Assembly (NCBI GenBank): GCA_013815465.1
Contig: JACDGE010000005.1
Location: 1-64,000 of the forward strand
Direction of reading: 5' to 3'
Origin: Alphaproteobacteria bacterium
Lineage (GTDB): Bacteria; Pseudomonadota; Alphaproteobacteria; UBA9655
Length of the DNA stretch: 64,000 nucleotides
In this document: piece by piece, positions 63,923 through 64,000 of the stretch
How positions within the stretch are numbered: position 1 is the first letter of the stretch
Layout: the number at the start of each line of letters is the position of its first letter
Notes under the pieces: generated by a model
Seen by the model: only the letters and a program-made list of their open reading frames with translations
The model's database searches: none
Told to the model about the DNA's origin: nothing
Position numbers and translations under genes: made by a program

Positions 63923-64000
63923 TCCCCCAATGATATGATGGATGAGATCATGAATATCTGCGCACTGCTTAGGGCGTTCCTTTGGTGGACACCGTACGAG

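Noticed and set aside
1-64000. tRNA, rRNA, tmRNA, SRP RNA or RNase P RNA genes
   Set aside because: The gaps were read for cloverleaf ends and conserved RNA motifs and none was seen. A covariance search would be needed to exclude them fully.

Overview
This window looks like the chromosome of an alphaproteobacterium, most likely a host-associated lineage near Holosporales or Rickettsiales. That assignment is an inference. It rests on alphaproteobacterial gene orders (pyrH-frr-uppS-cdsA, prs-rplY-pth-ychF, ileS-lspA-DUF3035 lipoprotein), a DUF3309 mini-protein, an EamA-type permease of the kind found in rickettsiae, a very dense set of palindromic repeats (one of them inside a coding gene, as Rickettsia palindromic elements are), and many small orphan exported proteins.

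Layout. Positions 1-380 hold the tail of an IS1595-like transposase and repeats. Positions 381-7680 are a phage- or GTA-like tail and lysis module on the plus strand: tail proteins, a tail-fibre-like protein, a SleB cell-wall hydrolase and a 3-TM holin. It is interrupted by minus-strand cargo (an EamA permease and two small exported proteins). Positions 7853-9208 encode a BepA-like M48 protease with TPRs. From 9.2 to 18.3 kb there is housekeeping on the minus strand: ychF, pth, rplY, prs, cca, cdsA, uppS, frr and pyrH. Between prs and cca lies one plus-strand unknown whose C-terminus runs antisense into cca. At 18.4-20.3 kb is a large exported protein with a HicA-like C-terminal domain. At 20.5-26.3 kb is a complete yejABEF peptide importer, followed by a membrane-anchored cytochrome c. 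At 27.6-34.6 kb are rel/spoT, rpoZ, rpmJ, a DUF3309 gene and thrS-infC, in which infC appears to start at AUA. At 34.7-45.7 kb are a double cold-shock protein, dnaE, mutL and a short pgi, mixed with exported orphans; two of these are paralogues on either side of mutL. At 46-50 kb is ileS-lspA-lipoprotein. At 50-56.4 kb are cytochrome b561, a TldD/TldE pair, a small-subunit-type pseudouridine synthase and a class I glutamine amidotransferase. At 57.1-57.8 kb is a decayed exported beta-carbonic anhydrase. At 57.9-62.9 kb is a signalling operon (FIST sensor, PAS histidine kinase, REC-PAS-GGDEF-EAL). The window closes with an APH-family phosphotransferase.

Repeats fall into at least four recognisable families. 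Family A is 164 bp with perfect or near-perfect 39-bp inverted arms. Family B is about 234-248 bp with 20-bp terminal inverted repeats; one copy is inserted into another repeat and flanked by a 9-bp duplication. Family C is about 150 bp with GCCTACAC ends. Family D is about 155-195 bp. Simple hairpins are scattered between them. One repeat is translated in frame inside MutL, and two further palindromes lie inside the large tail protein.

The observations most worth follow-up are the exported HicA-like fusion, the paralogous exported family around mutL, the in-frame palindromic insertion in MutL, the nested MITE with its apparent target duplication, and the FIST-kinase-diguanylate cyclase/phosphodiesterase operon. 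No tRNA, rRNA or CRISPR array was found. All family assignments are from reading the sequence; no database search was run.
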